NCBI RefSeq assembly: GCF_000219625.1
Contig: NC_018218.1
Coordinates: forward strand, 2,170,001-2,234,000
Origin: Zymoseptoria tritici IPO323
Taxonomy: Eukaryota; Ascomycota; Dothideomycetes; Mycosphaerellales; Mycosphaerellaceae
Direction of reading: 5' to 3'
Length of the DNA stretch: 64,000 nt
In this document: piece by piece, positions 21,438-33,267 of the stretch
How positions within the stretch are numbered: the first letter of the stretch is position 1
Layout of the letters: every line of letters begins with the position of its first letter
Made by a program: the position numbers and the translations under genes
Notes under the pieces: model-generated
What the model was told of the DNA's origin: nothing
What the model saw: only the letters and a program-made list of their open reading frames with translations
Databases searched by the model: none

Positions 21438-24400
21438 CTAAATTGGTTCATCCCTGGGCTCGATCAAAATCTCATTGACAGCCACACAATCCGGCTGCTT
21501 CAGGGCATAAACAATCGAGCCCGCGACATCGCTCGGATCCAGGACCTTCGCGCCGGTCGGCGTGCCAAACTTCTCGAGCGCCTCCTGATCCGTCGATATA
21601 CCCAGCAGCTCCGTCTCCGTGTTGCCGGGCTGGATGCTCGTCACTCTTAGTCCCTTGCCGGCAGTCTCGAGACGTACTGCTTGAAGCGTGAACTCGACGA
21701 AGGCCTTGGAGGCAGAGTATACGCCCAAGCCGGGGAAGCATTTCCTCCCTGCGTCCGAGGAGATGGCAACGATGTGACCCGTGCCGCGCTCCAGCATAGA
21801 TGGTACGACGTTCGACAGACAGTTCAGCAGACCTTTGCAGTTGACATCGACTGTCCGCTCCCATTCTTCCGTCTGCGTGTTGGCCATCATCGTAAAGTAC
21901 ATGACGCCTGCACAGCTCACCAGGATATCGACCGGACCGAGCTTGGCTTCTGTCTCACGGAAAAGCGCATCGACGTCTGACTTCTTTGTGACGTCCGTAG
22001 CGTGAATGAGAACTTTACCTTCGCGCTGGGCGAGGCGGATCTTGAGGTCTTCGAGAGCTTTGACGCGACGAGCGGCAAGGACCAAGTGACATCCTTCGCG
22101 AGCAAGAGCAGTAGCTACAGCTGCGCCAATGCCAGATGATGCACCGGTGATGACGGCCACACGTCCCTCCAGCATACTGCGGCGGATGCCGCTCGGAAGC
22201 AGAGGTGCACCACCGGGAGCAGAGTGCCGGGTCGGCGGGTGTGGCAGCCAGCCACGAGCGAACCAATGGCGGGAGTACGTCTCCAGCAGCTGTTCGTCGA
22301 CCTTGGGTCGCTCGACCACGGCGCGGTAAGGACGAGTTTGAGCATTGTTGAGCACGACGATGTCGCGGAGGAACTCGACGCTCGGCATACCCGAGCGAAG
22401 AATGTCCACTGGCGCTGCGCCCTCGCCTCCCTTGACGGAACCACGCTTTTCGGTCCACATGGTCACCCACTCGTCGAAGGGAAGTGGCTCAGTTGGGTAG
22501 CCTAGTTCGCCGAAGTGCTTGAAAACCTGACTGGCATCGATAGGGTTTGGGTCGCCGAGATGGAAGACCAGCTGCTTGGCGTGTGCCTGGTCTCCGAGAT
22601 GGACGATGGCTCTGGACACGAAGTCGACGGGTGTCATCTCCGCTCGCCAGCCTTCTACATCGGGGTGGTAGCCGAGGCGAATCGACTCCACGAAGAGTGC
22701 AGTAAGCAGATCCCAGGCGTTGGCAGCACCGGTTGTGCTGTGACCGCTAATGGTTCCTGCTCGAAGAATTCTTACGGGCAGTCCTCGCCGTCCAGCTTCC
22801 AGAACCAGCTGCTCGGCCGCCCATTTGCTCTGGCCATATCCATCGGGAATCTTTTCAGGCACAGCATCAACGTACAGCATCGAGTCCTCGGGCCAGCCAT
22901 TTCCAGATGGTGAGTGGGGAAGCACTCCGTTCGTGCTTACATACAGGAGGGACGCATTGCCCTTGCAAGCCAGTCGGAGAATCTCCCTCGTGCCTTCCAC
23001 ATTCGCAGCGCGTAGAGCGGCATATGGATAGACGAGGTTGACAGAAGCGGCCGCATGCACGATGACCTGCACCTGGGACGAAAGATCGTCGAACACGTCC
23101 TGGCTGAGGCCGAAACGCTTGCGATTCAAGTCAGCGGGCAGGACCTGTACACGTTCCATGATCGAATCGTGCCAAAGCCCGAAGCCGATTAGGTTCCGTC
23201 TCATCGCAGCCACAGCTCGCGGTTCGTCCTCTTTTGAAGGGTCGGGTGACCGCACAATGCATATAATCTTCGCGGATGTTGCAAGCAGAAGATCATTAAG
23301 CAGGAAAGCACCCAAAAACCCAGTCACGCCGGTCATAAGGACAGTCTTCGCATCCTTGAGCGCACAGACCTTCGCTCCTGAGGGTTCAATGTCGCGGTCC
23401 AGTGTGGTATCTCGTCGCAAAGCGGCCGGCAGGTCAGATTGTACGGCAGCGATTTGACCATCTCTCACTTCGCGGACAGTGAGTAGGTGGCTTTGAAGCG
23501 TAGCAGGCGATGCGAGGCGACCGACAGGGATCCGGAAACCAAACTTCCTCGACAGCTTGCCAGCCAAATCCGCCAGAGAAAGAGAGTGTCCACCCAGGTC
23601 GAAGAAGCCGTGCTCTGGCTTGAAAGCGCTCTTGGGCTTGTCCAGGACCGCTGCCCAGACTTCGGCGACATCGCTGATGCCAATGGGATCTTGCTTTGCT
23701 GGGGACTCAGCTCGGGACTTCGATGGCACGGGCTTTGGGAGGGCTTTGAAATCTGCTTTGCCAGATACTGGATGTGTTGCTGTGGTATGTCAGTCGAAGT
23801 CTCCGAGAATGTGTAATCGCTGGGACATGTACTCACGTATCGAATCCACCTCCATCCAGATCGTGGGAAGCATGTACTGCGCCAATAATGGCGAGATGAC
23901 TTTTCTCGCCTCCGGACTGTGTCCGTCTCTGTCGATCTCAACGACTGGTTTGCTGCTGGCGTCCAAGTCCCTCACGATGTACGCCACTAATTGACGATCC
24001 AGTCCGTCGCCGAAAGAGGTCACAACACATTTTTTGACAGCCAAGTTATCTTCCACCACGCGCTCAACCTTCGCCGGTACGACCGAGTAACCACGGAGCT
24101 TGATCATGCCTGCGATACGGCCGCTGATTTCCAGAAGACCAGAGGGAAGAAGTGTGGCAAGATCTCCTGTTCTGTACATTCTACTCTCGCCCTCTGGAGA
24201 GAATCTGTCTGGAAGGAATACCTCTGCAGTCACTTCGGGACGGTTGAGGTATCCTCGAGCGAGCATCGGACCGCCGACAAACAGTTCGCCGGTCACACCA
24301 GCTTCCACTTCTTTGCCCTCTTCATCCAGGATGTGGATGTGCTGAGGCTCCAAAGGTCTGCCAACCGGAGCATTGGTAGGCACATTATCACCGAACCCAG

Positions 24401-25442
24401 CGAGCATCTCTCCAATATCTCCGCATGCAACCTCGTGGGTTTCACACGCACTGTAACAATTCAGCAGTCTGGTGTTTGGCAAAGCTTTCAAAGCCGCGCG
24501 AGCAAGATCTGAGGTCACCACTTCTCCGTTTAACCACAGCGTCTTCAATTCTGATAGTCGTGAGCCGAGATCTGGGTATCGTGCCAACACTGTCGCGAGA
24601 AGAGTCGGGGTCATCAGAGTTTCGGTAACGTGCTTCGACTTGAGCAGATCGACCAGGGATGATGGATCGTAGCTCGTCTCGTCGGGCACTGTAATGACTG
24701 TAGCGCCACGCAGCAGCGGTCGGATGATCTCCCAGACGAAGAAGACATTGCAAGCAACACGATCGCCAGCGGAGACGTCGGAAATGCCAAACCGAAGATT
24801 GTAGGACAGGACCGCAGCCCGATGAGGATTTGCGATACCCTTTGGTTTGCCCGTGGTGCCCGAAGAATACGCAACGAAACACAGGCGGTCCAGATCGCCG
24901 TCATCGCTATGCCCGTTGGACACATTCGTCGAGGCTGTAGCCGCAGGTTTCGTGGAGTCTGCCTTTCCGTTTGTATGGCTCTCTCCGCCGTTGACCGCAT
25001 CTTTCACAACGCTTTTCACTCTTGAAACCAGACCTTCGCTTACTCGCTCTTCCTCGTCAACCTTGATTATCGGGATCCCCTCCTTGATCTTGCCAGCTTC
25101 TGCAGAATTTGTGACTACCACCACCGGTCTCGCATCGTCGATTGCGTCGGCCAGCAAATCTGGCGGATAGGCGAGCTCTAGAACGAGAAAGGCTCCTCCT
25201 GCTTCTAGAGCTGCAAGACATGCAATGACATAGTCTGCGCTTCGAGGAAGCAGAACACCGACTTGGGCATCGCGGACCACGCCCAGCTGTTGTAATCGAT
25301 TCGCAAGATTGTTCACTGTGCTACCAAGCTCGGCGTATGTGTATGTGGTGTTTTCGTCTTCCAGTGCTACTGCATTGGGCGTTGCAGAAACCTGTGCACG
25401 AAACAACGCAGCCAAGTCTTTTGTGGTATCGATCTTGGACAT
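21438..25442 (-). CDS. NRPS-like carboxylate reductase, A-T-R1-R2 (glycine betaine reductase ATRR type)
   Basis: Complement of exons 23837-25442 and 21438-23779; 1,315 aa. ATG at 25442 (MSKIDTTKDLAALF); the open frame upstream lacks ATG. Adenylation domain, about 1-535: SSGTTGKPKG, NCYSACETHE, YRTGDLA, GRIAGMIKLRGYS and the end motif PVSGKADF, created by the splice. Thiolation domain: FFDLGGHSLSLADL, with the phosphopantetheine Ser near 601. Thioester reductase R1: MTGVTGFLGAF and YGQSKWAAEQL. Second short-chain reductase R2: ITGASSGIGAAV, ISSDAG and YSASKAF. This domain order matches fungal ATRR, where a carboxylate is activated, reduced to aldehyde by R1 and to alcohol by R2, with glycine betaine going to choline. 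The substrate here is inferred from architecture; no condensation domain is present. Confidence 0.9.
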
Positions 25443-26493
25443 CTTGGATGTATTCCGGTGTCGATAGCGTGGGAATTCGGGCACTTCGAAGGTCGACGGT
25501 GTCGATAAGCTGTGAGGTAGAAATTGCGTGACAGCAGTGAAAACACTCCGTCCGCTGTGTCGATATCGGCGTCGAGCTTGCCTTGCGGGAATCGGGGATT
25601 GAGAAAGACCGTAAGCAGCTTCTCAGGGTAGGAGATCAACAGCACTTGCCCCGACACAAAGATGAGAAGCAAACCAGAAATCTGCTGGGAATCGGCAGCA
25701 TGATGTAGCTATTATACTTACCAACATATACCTTTGCAAGCCTCTAGAACCCAGATCGTGGCGCGGGAGGGGCACTAGAAATAACACAGCTAAAAGGACC
25801 GAGCTCCTCCAGTGAGAGGGTTCATCGTGGGCAACATTTTCCGCGTTGGACTCGTCCGTCAAGGGCTTGGTATATCCGTGGGATATCCCCATTCGCGATG
25901 TCCCGCGTTCATGGCGTTCTCGCCTCGAAGTGCCGAGGGCAAAGTCTCGTAGATCCCATTCGTTGCAAATGGCGTGCGATTCACTGTGTGAACTCGTCGA
26001 ACTGGGGCCAATAGCTGGCAATTGAATTTCAGTCTCCTGGAAAGGATGTACTAATCGGTTAGACCCGCATGCACCTCACCAAGGGTGGTGATGGTTTCCT
26101 GGCTCATCGCGATGGGTTCCCATGCTGTACCCACTCGGATTGTCGCCCAGATTGATCGGCTCTCCACGCCTGGTCGGCATGGGCGAGCGATGCCCGTACG
26201 CAGCTAGTCGATTGAAGGGCTAGGCCTACCATAACGTGGATGGACCCATGGGAGCGCGCCGACTTTCGGCGAGGATGGATGAACCACACTCGATGGGATG
26301 GTGAAACTTGGTGGTTGAGAAACGTGAGATGGACTTGGGAGTTGGGACCGTCCCGCCGTCGGTGGAGATCGGATAAGGTTTTAGACGGTCTCGGAGTGAC
26401 GTCGAATGTTGTCAGTCGCGACTCCGTACGCGAAGGTCTCATCAACGGAAGGTCGAGTACGAAATATTGTTCGAAACATCTTAAAACTCTATC
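25443..26493. other. Divergent intergenic region
   Basis: About 1 kb between the start of the carboxylate reductase (minus) and an unknown gene (plus). No gene is recognised; a 160-codon minus-strand frame at 26104-26586 overlaps the next start and has no motif. Confidence 0.5.
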
Positions 26494-27533
26494 ATGAACG
26501 AATACGAAACGAGACGTCTGGAGAAGATCAAGAAAAATGAAGCTCTTCTCGCCGAGCTCGATATCAAGAAAATCCCAGCGAAGCAACCGAGAAGCAGTAA
26601 TGGCAAACCACTTCCGAAGCGGCGAAAGCTAGAGAGCGCGCCATCGCGCATATCAGCACGAATAGCTGCTGCGCCGCCAAAGGCAAGCTACAACGAAGAT
26701 GCCATAGCGACACCAGTGCCATTCGCTCGATCTGTCCCGAAGCAAGGCTCAAAGCTGGCACAAGGACCGAGTCCAGCAGCAGCGATTGAAAGCAGCATAT
26801 CAACCAAAGACGTGGAAGAGATCCAAGCAGGATGGACGGCCTGGAAACCGATCGCATCGCCTCCCGTAAGAGACGATTACAATGTCTTTCACTTTGAATC
26901 GCACCCAGTCTTCACACCTAACAAGTCTCCCGAGGAAATGATACGAGAAGGCTGTTTTGGAGGATCCTACTACCGGCCTTTGCGATCTCGAAAGCTTGAA
27001 ATTACCATTCGAGACGACTGGAAGGACGACCTGCCGGCGTCGTGGATCGAAGGACTTAGTGTTAGCACATTCCTCACCAGCACGGACTACGACCCGAACG
27101 TCAACAAGTTCAAGGTCTCCTGCGGGCAGAGCATTGAAGAATGGGAAGCCGCAGGCTGGATCAGCCACGAGCACGATGTGCGTGGGTGGTTCCAGTGGTA
27201 CATTCGATTCTTTCAAGGTCGAAGGTGTGAAGACGATGAACGGCAGGTGAGTCGATGGAAGAAATGCGTAGGAGAAACGGGGAGATGGCGCAGGATGTTG
27301 TTGAAGAGGTATATGCAGTCGGGAGTGAGGGAGGTCTTTGACGATGGTGCTGATGAGGATGCGCCGGAAGTGAGTCCAGTAATGCATCAGGTGAGTTCAT
27401 GCTTGCATGAGGCCCGCGGCGTGGTCGGTGATCCCTGAGCATAGCTAACGATTCTTCGCAGACATGTCAGCAGTGGGCATTCGAAGTGAGGCAAGAGCAC
27501 TTGGATGCGTACTGGGCATCGGGTGGGAGATAA
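26494..27533 (+). CDS. Unknown conserved-looking protein with a Trp/Arg-rich core
   Basis: Exons 26494-27390 and 27462-27533; 322 aa. The splice (GTGAGT...CGCAG) joins VMHQ to TCQQWAFEVRQEHLDAYW, replacing a short run-on tail, which supports the model. The first 130 residues are basic and disordered (KPLPKRRKLES is a possible nuclear localisation signal). Then comes a globular part rich in aromatic residues: GCFGGSYYRPLRSRKL, then EWEAAGWISHEHDVRGWF, WYIRFFQGRRCEDDERQ and a following RWKKCVGETGRWRR. I do not recognise a named domain, though the strongly patterned GRR-x2-DDERQ core suggests a defined fold. Single intron of 71 nt. Divergent from the carboxylate reductase with about 1 kb between. 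Confidence 0.8.
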
Positions 27534-27760
27534 GCAAACAGTTCAGCGCTCAATCAGCTCAACGTAGACATTGCAATACCGTATTCTGTACTGAACAATT
27601 CGTCATAGGAGCAGTAATATTGAACCAGTATCGTCCAAGAGCACGCCACATGTGTGGCTGGTGATCGATTTCGCCACACGAAAACAGTGCTCCACACAAA
27701 CGAGCATCTCTTCAATGCCCTCATTTATACATACACATCAACTATATCGTACTGTACAAT

Positions 27761-28749
27761 ATGGCCGCTTCATCCACTCGCAATGCGCTCCGCGCATGTT
27801 TCCAAACAAACAAAACCTCTTTCGCAAGCAGGCAGGCCTCGCCCATCTTCCGCAGATACCTCGCCACGCCAGCAGAACAGCCACGTCTGCGTCTTGGATC
27901 TGAAGCCCCAAACTTCCAGGCAAAGACCACGCAAGGAGACATTGACTTCCATCAATGGCTTGGTGGAAAGTGAGTACTTCCAAAACGTGTCCACGGATCA
28001 TGGGCTGACTGCAAACAGATGGGCCATCCTCTTCTCGCATCCGGCGGACTTCACTCCCGTCTGCACCACCGAGCTCGGCGCCTTCTCGAAGTTGAAGGAT
28101 GAATTCGAGAAGCGTGATGTGAAGATGATTGGCCTGGTTGGTACCGCCGCAAGTCCGCTTTAAATGCTTTCACTAACACCATCTGCAGAGCGCCAACGAC
28201 TTGGGCAGCCATGGTCGCTGGATCCAGGACATTAACGAGATCTCCAAGACCAAACTCTCATTTCCTATCATCGCCGATGCCGACCGTAAGGTGGCGTTCC
28301 AATACGATATGGTGGACCAACAGGACCTGGACAACATCGACGAGAAAGGCATCGCCTTCACCATCCGCTCTGTCTTCGTGATCGATCCGAGCAAGAAGAT
28401 CCGTCTTACAATGATGTATCCGGCTTCAACGGGTAAGGCAGTCTGAAAGGTACAAGGCTTGCGGCGCTCTGAGACTGTCTGGGCGTTTCGCAGGTCTAAG
28501 CCTGTATCGCAGTGTTGTCTGAACGTCGCTGACCCTTGTAACTTTTGGTGTTTAGGCCGGAACACGACCGAGGTTCTTCGCGTCATCGACAGTCTCCAGA
28601 CTGGTGACAAGAAAGGCGTGACGACTCCGATCGATTGGAAGGTCGGCGAGGATGTCATCGTGCCGCCGTCGGTGTCCACAGAGGCTGCCAAGAAGAAGTT
28701 TGGCGAGGTGAGGGAGGTCAAGCCGTATCTGAGGTACACCAAGATCTGA
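27761..28749 (+). CDS. PRX1: Mitochondrial 1-Cys peroxiredoxin (Prx1/Prx6 type)
   Basis: Exons 27761-27969, 28019-28136, 28189-28432 and 28556-28749; 254 aa. An Arg/Ser/Ala-rich presequence with [11 protein letters not shown] at about residues 31-40 indicates mitochondrial import and cleavage. The thioredoxin-fold domain starts at [11 protein letters not shown], and the peroxidatic Cys85 is in [15 protein letters not shown]. Later landmarks are [26 protein letters not shown] (formed by the third splice) and the C-terminal PxxxPYLRYTK end of the Prx6 subfamily. The enzyme reduces H2O2 and alkyl peroxides with glutathione or thioredoxin as donor. The second donor is GTTGGT, unusual but the only one that keeps phase. 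Stops 124 bp from the stop of the convergent Zn2Cys6 gene. Confidence 0.95.
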
Positions 28750-28873
28750 TTATGGCGTCGTGCATGCAATGAAGTGCATGGATGTATGTCCATCTCCTCC
28801 CGGATCCGCGTGTCAGAGGAAGATACGACATGTTCTCCTGTTGGTCATCCTATACCCAATCGTATGTCGTAGA

Positions 28874-30957
28874 TCATGATTCAATCTTTCCCACAGCATC
28901 ATTAAGCGCAGCTTTGCCCTTGTTTAAATTTTGCATCATTCCAGACTTGCTTTGGACGAGGGTTTCCCAAAAGGCCGATTGTAGCCCATCAGGCAGAATG
29001 TCGTCGTGGATCTGAAGGTCGCCTTTGAGCGTGGCAGAGACGCCCTCTGCCCACTTGAGCCCGATGTGCTTCGAGATGTATTCCAGCCGTCCAATGATCC
29101 ATAGAGCCTGGGCTATCGCCGCGTTCGAAGAGTCGGAAGGCGTCATTGGAGTGCCGTTGACGACACCCGCCCACGCCTGGAGATCGATTCTCTCAAGCGC
29201 ACATGTTCCTAAGTCAATGCCAGTCAGTGCCAATACAACAAGTTGATCTAACAGCTCTGCACACACCAGCAAAGAACAATGGCCATATTGCCCCATACGC
29301 CGAAGTGATGATACAAGGTGATGTGACAGCCGGAGCTCCGTGCCCGAGCAAAGTTGGCACGGATCTGCAGACATCGTCCGTCATCTGTCGCCGCACCGAT
29401 TTGAGATAGGCCATCTGCTCAATCATCTGCTCAGGTGGTAGGTCGAATCGTCGTACCAATGTTTCTTGATTTCGGGTGAGCATGATGCGGACGCTTCGAT
29501 AGGTGTTCCAGATTGAAGGCACTGATGGGTGCGACTGGTAGCCGTGTACAACTCCATTCCAGACATGCGGCGAGTCGGGCACTTCGACGTCTGAGTAGCT
29601 CCAAACCTGGCCGTCGGCCATGGTGTCGATGGACCACTGAACCATTCTCATCTCGAGCCTTATAACTTCAGCAATCGCGTCCTGGTCGGAGATGGTCTGT
29701 GTGCGCATTTGGTACCTGGGGAAAGTTAGGTGGCTGCTTGAGATGGAGGGAGTCGGTGGACAAACTTCAGAGTCGCGAAGTCGACACATATAGCTGATAG
29801 ACGGTCTGCTGGGGCAGCGACGACGGCCTCTGGAGAGTTGTTGAGGACTTCCTCCCACTCTCGCAGGATGGGCGGTGGGGGAAGATCGTCCCACATGCAC
29901 GATATCAACTGGACATCAGATGTTAGCAATCAACATACGCTTCATTGTGTCGGCGAAGCTAGAACTCACAACCTGCGCTCGAGTCTCGCGGAAAAGCATG
30001 CTAGTCATTGTTAGTATTGTGGTATTGGTATTGCGTGCAGTTATGCTCACCGGCCAGTTAGCGTTTCGAATTGGTTTCCACCTCGTAGTTTCAGCAACTC
30101 CGAGGCGCCAGAGGTATGAGCTTTCCAAGACTGTATGGACTCGCGGCTATCGCAAGTGAGGTTTTCGTAGAGGCCGAGAAGTGTTACGGCCACCAGACTT
30201 TGGTCCGTCTTACAATGCTTCGGGTCTCGCAGCGCGGCGTTCAACATTCCTAACGCTTTTGCATACAACACTCTGGACCGTACAAGACCAGAGCCAAAAC
30301 CTTTGACATTGTCGAGAGCAGCCATACCGCAAGCGCGCAGTCCTAGATCGAGTACTGGTTCCATCTGCCGCCCGTGCGAGCCATCCAAGACAAAGTTCCA
30401 GTGGCCGGTAGGCGATGTGAATTGTGAGAAGAAGTAGTTGGTGGCAGCATCATCTATCGAAGGCTTAATGCTGTGTGGAATCGTGGCAATCTTCGTGTCC
30501 GTCAATTCGTCGTCATTGTCGTAATCCTCGATGCCGAGATTGTTGAAGAGGACCAGATCCTGGTTGTCGTTGCTCGTCGAAAACTTGACGTCTTCGTCGG
30601 GTGGTGTGCGATCTCTAAACGATGAAGCCGGAGTCACTGTGAAGCTACCCGCAGGGCTGGTTGAGGATTTCGTTGATGCTGGCGACGGCCGATTCTTCGC
30701 TCGATGCGCTTTCAATCTGACGGCCTCACTTTCGTCCTGAATTTGGAGCTGGCTCGTATCTCTGTAGCCCGAACAAGGCTTCTTCAGCTTCACACATCGT
30801 GAACACGCCGGTTGTTCTAGGTCGCAGCGCTTTTTGGCCTTGCGACAGTTTTCACAACCTGCGGAAGGCTGTACGGCATATCGTCAGCAGCCAGTCCGAG
30901 TGGCATTGCATTCCGTCTAGGTCTGCCCAAGTCACGTACCTTGCCTCGATAGACCAT
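28874..30957 (-). CDS. Zn2Cys6 fungal transcription factor
   Basis: Complement of exons 30940-30957, 30051-30868, 29970-30000, 29766-29908, 29267-29715 and 28874-29208; 597 aa. A six-codon first exon (MVYRGK) splices to PSAGCENCRKAKKRC and then ACSRCVKLKKPC, a full C-x2-C-x6-C-x5-C-x2-C-x6-C binuclear zinc cluster near the N-terminus. MVYRGKPSxGC is a common start of fungal Zn2Cys6 proteins with a Fungal_trans_2 (DUF3468) type middle region, here seen as GLRACGMAALDNVKGFGSG, LLGLYENL and SWKAHTSGASELLKLRGG. Exon 3 is only 31 nt. The 5' splice of intron 5 (GTGTGT) is inferred from phase. The target genes are unknown; the nearest genes (peroxiredoxin, eL15) are housekeeping. Confidence 0.87.
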
Positions 30958-31705
30958 TTGAGGAGCGAAGACTGCGTGACAGCTGTACTCGTAGATTCGA
31001 CGACACCTGGTTGGGGTGTGAGATCGTCGGTGAACACGCCCGTGGGGCGACAAGATGCTGATGGAGCACCAGTAAGGTAGGCGCTTGGATGTGATCGCGG
31101 TAGCCAATCTGTTGCGGGAGGAACTTATCAAGGCAAGCAGCCTCCGCAGCCTCTGGGATATTGGAGAAGCCCTTACACTGATTGACACAATAATATGTCC
31201 TTGAAAAGGTGGCCGGGCCGCATGGTTAATCACATGCACGAAGTTCAGCACCACTGGTTCGTCAGCTCAGCCGAAGGATCCGGCTCCGAGTCCGGCTCTC
31301 AAGTGTCTTGCGGGAGTTTGAATGCGGATAATTATTGTTGGAAGAGTCAGGTCAGACATCGCAGAAGGCTGCTGATGAGGTCGGCCCATGATGATAATAA
31401 CAAGAATACGAGCAGCTCTACTGTTTGCTGGAGCAATTTCCGGGCGGGAATTGCTTGCAAGGTAGCCATGCGATGAGAATCTCATCGCATGAGATCGTAC
31501 ATAGGCACCTGGAGCATGCTGCCTGAGGCTTCAACAGCTACAATATCTGTCTAAACCCGCCCACCACTTCTGTCACAGCTTTGGACCCGAGCTTGGCACA
31601 CCAAGCGCACTTTCCGACTTGGAGATCTCAAAACTTCGCTGGACGACGACAAGCCAGGACGGCCATAACGAATCAACCACCGACCACCGCCCACCAATCG
31701 ACAAA
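30958..31705. other. Divergent promoter region, Zn2Cys6 factor / eL15
   Basis: About 750 bp with no gene. It holds a 25-bp near-perfect palindrome at 31467-31491 and presumably the eL15 promoter close to 31700. Confidence 0.5.
31467..31491. repeat. 25-bp palindrome in divergent promoter
   Basis: Two 12-nt arms, CATGCGATGAGA and its exact reverse complement TCTCATCGCATG, separated by one A. It lies 215 bp upstream of the eL15 start codon and about 510 bp from the start of the divergent Zn2Cys6 gene. A dimeric regulator site is one possibility; no known consensus is assigned. Confidence 0.7.
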
Positions 31706-32619
31706 ATGTGCGTAAACGATCCGGAAAGATGAGCGTGGAATTGGGTGGACCTTGATACCGACGACGGCACGAGCACAGAGTCTGGGAAAAGGGCCATCAG
31801 CGCATCAATCTTCAAATCCTACAACTCTTCAGCATTGGCTGACAACTTCCACAGGGGTGCCCACAAGTATCTCGAGGAGCTTCAGAAGAAGAAGCAGAGC
31901 GATGTCATGCGCTTCTTGCTCCGCGTGCGCTGCTGGGAGGTACGACAAATCGATCCATGAGCGACATAAAGCACCCACGTGCTTGTGTCTTGAGCGTACT
32001 CGTTGAACATTGCTGAGAGTACATCAATTTAGCTCCGTCAACTGAACGTTGTCCACCGCGCCTCTCGCCCATCTCGCCCGGACAAGGCCCGCCGCCTGGG
32101 ATACAAGGCCAAGCAGGGCTATGTCATCTACCGCGTGCGCGTCCGCCGTGGAGGTCGCAAGCGGCCAGTGCCCAAGGGTGCCACCTACGGTACGCTGGAA
32201 ACATGAAGAGCGAGGATGGCAGAAGCAACGGACCACTGACAACACCCACAGGCAAGCCTACCAACCAGGGTGTGAACCAGCTCAAGTACCAGCGATCTCT
32301 CAAGGCCACCGCCGAGGAGCGTGTCGGTCGCCGCTGCGCCAACTTGCGTGTCCTGAACAGCTACTGGATCAACCAGGACTCCACCTACAAGTACTACGAG
32401 GTCATCCTCGTTGACCCACAGCACAAGGCTATCCGCCGCGATGCCCGCATCAACTGGATCGTGAACCCAGTGCACAAGCACCGTGAGATGCGTGGCCTCA
32501 CTGCCACCGGCAAGAAGAGCAGAGGTCTCAACAAGGGTCACCGCTACAACAACACCAAGGCTGGCCGCAGACACACCTGGAAGAGGCAGAACACCCTCTC
32601 GCTCTGGCGCTACAGATAG
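31706..32619 (+). CDS. RPL15: Cytosolic 60S ribosomal protein eL15
   Basis: Exons 31706-31707, 31855-31939, 32033-32189 and 32252-32619; 203 aa, the normal length. The start codon is split by intron 1 (AT|G), giving [17 protein letters not shown]. Landmarks follow in order: [90 protein letters not shown] and the C-terminal [17 protein letters not shown]. Every splice is fixed by near-identity to the universal family. eL15 is an essential structural protein of the large subunit. Its codon choice is strongly C-ending (AAG, CGC, GTC), as expected for a highly expressed gene. Intron 1 is 147 nt. Confidence 0.98.
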
Positions 32620-33267
32620 AGGGTTGGCTGAATTGGGAGCGTTTCTAGTACTGGCAGCACTGCTGCACGGTCTGTTTGCAGGAGTTGCAGGGAACTGGGA
32701 GCGACGTCTCGAAAAGGAACATTCGATCCGCGTTGGCATGTGCAGGCAGGCTAGTCTGCTGTGCAACGCACAAAATGAAAGCATTCCAAATCTATACCTC
32801 TGCCATTGCAATGTGTGTTGTAGTGACGGTCAAGTCTTTACGTGATGTGACGTTAGAAGGATGATTTCTGACACCTCAGATACGAAGTAGATGTAGATCC
32901 TTGGTAAGCCAATATGCTGACATCTTCGGCCGCTCATTTTGGCAGCTGAGAGCTAGTGACCGTGAATGGCGAGGTCTCGTATTCAACCCCACGAACATGA
33001 CTCTGACCGACCGCGCTGATCGTGTTTCCTGTTGGAAGGTCATTTGCCCTTGCTGTTACATGGAACCGCCGTAGCTTCCGACACAAAACCTCAGCACTTG
33101 CTGCTCACCCAACATCAGCCCAATGCGAAAGTGAGGACAGCGGAGGTCAACACGCAATCATCTTTCATACATTGCCTCTTAAGGCGTCCAGCGAATTCTT
33201 CTCTCAACCAGGACCTGAACACTTCTGCTGAAGTAAGGAATTCAATGAACTCCTCCAGATCTGCCTG
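32620..33267. other. Intergenic, eL15 3' flank and HUL4 promoter
   Basis: About 650 bp. No gene, repeat or RNA recognised. Confidence 0.5.

Noticed and set aside
31195..31485. Opposed open frames between the Zn2Cys6 gene and RPL15
   Set aside because: Fewer than 100 codons, overlapping on both strands, no motif; the region is better explained as a divergent promoter.
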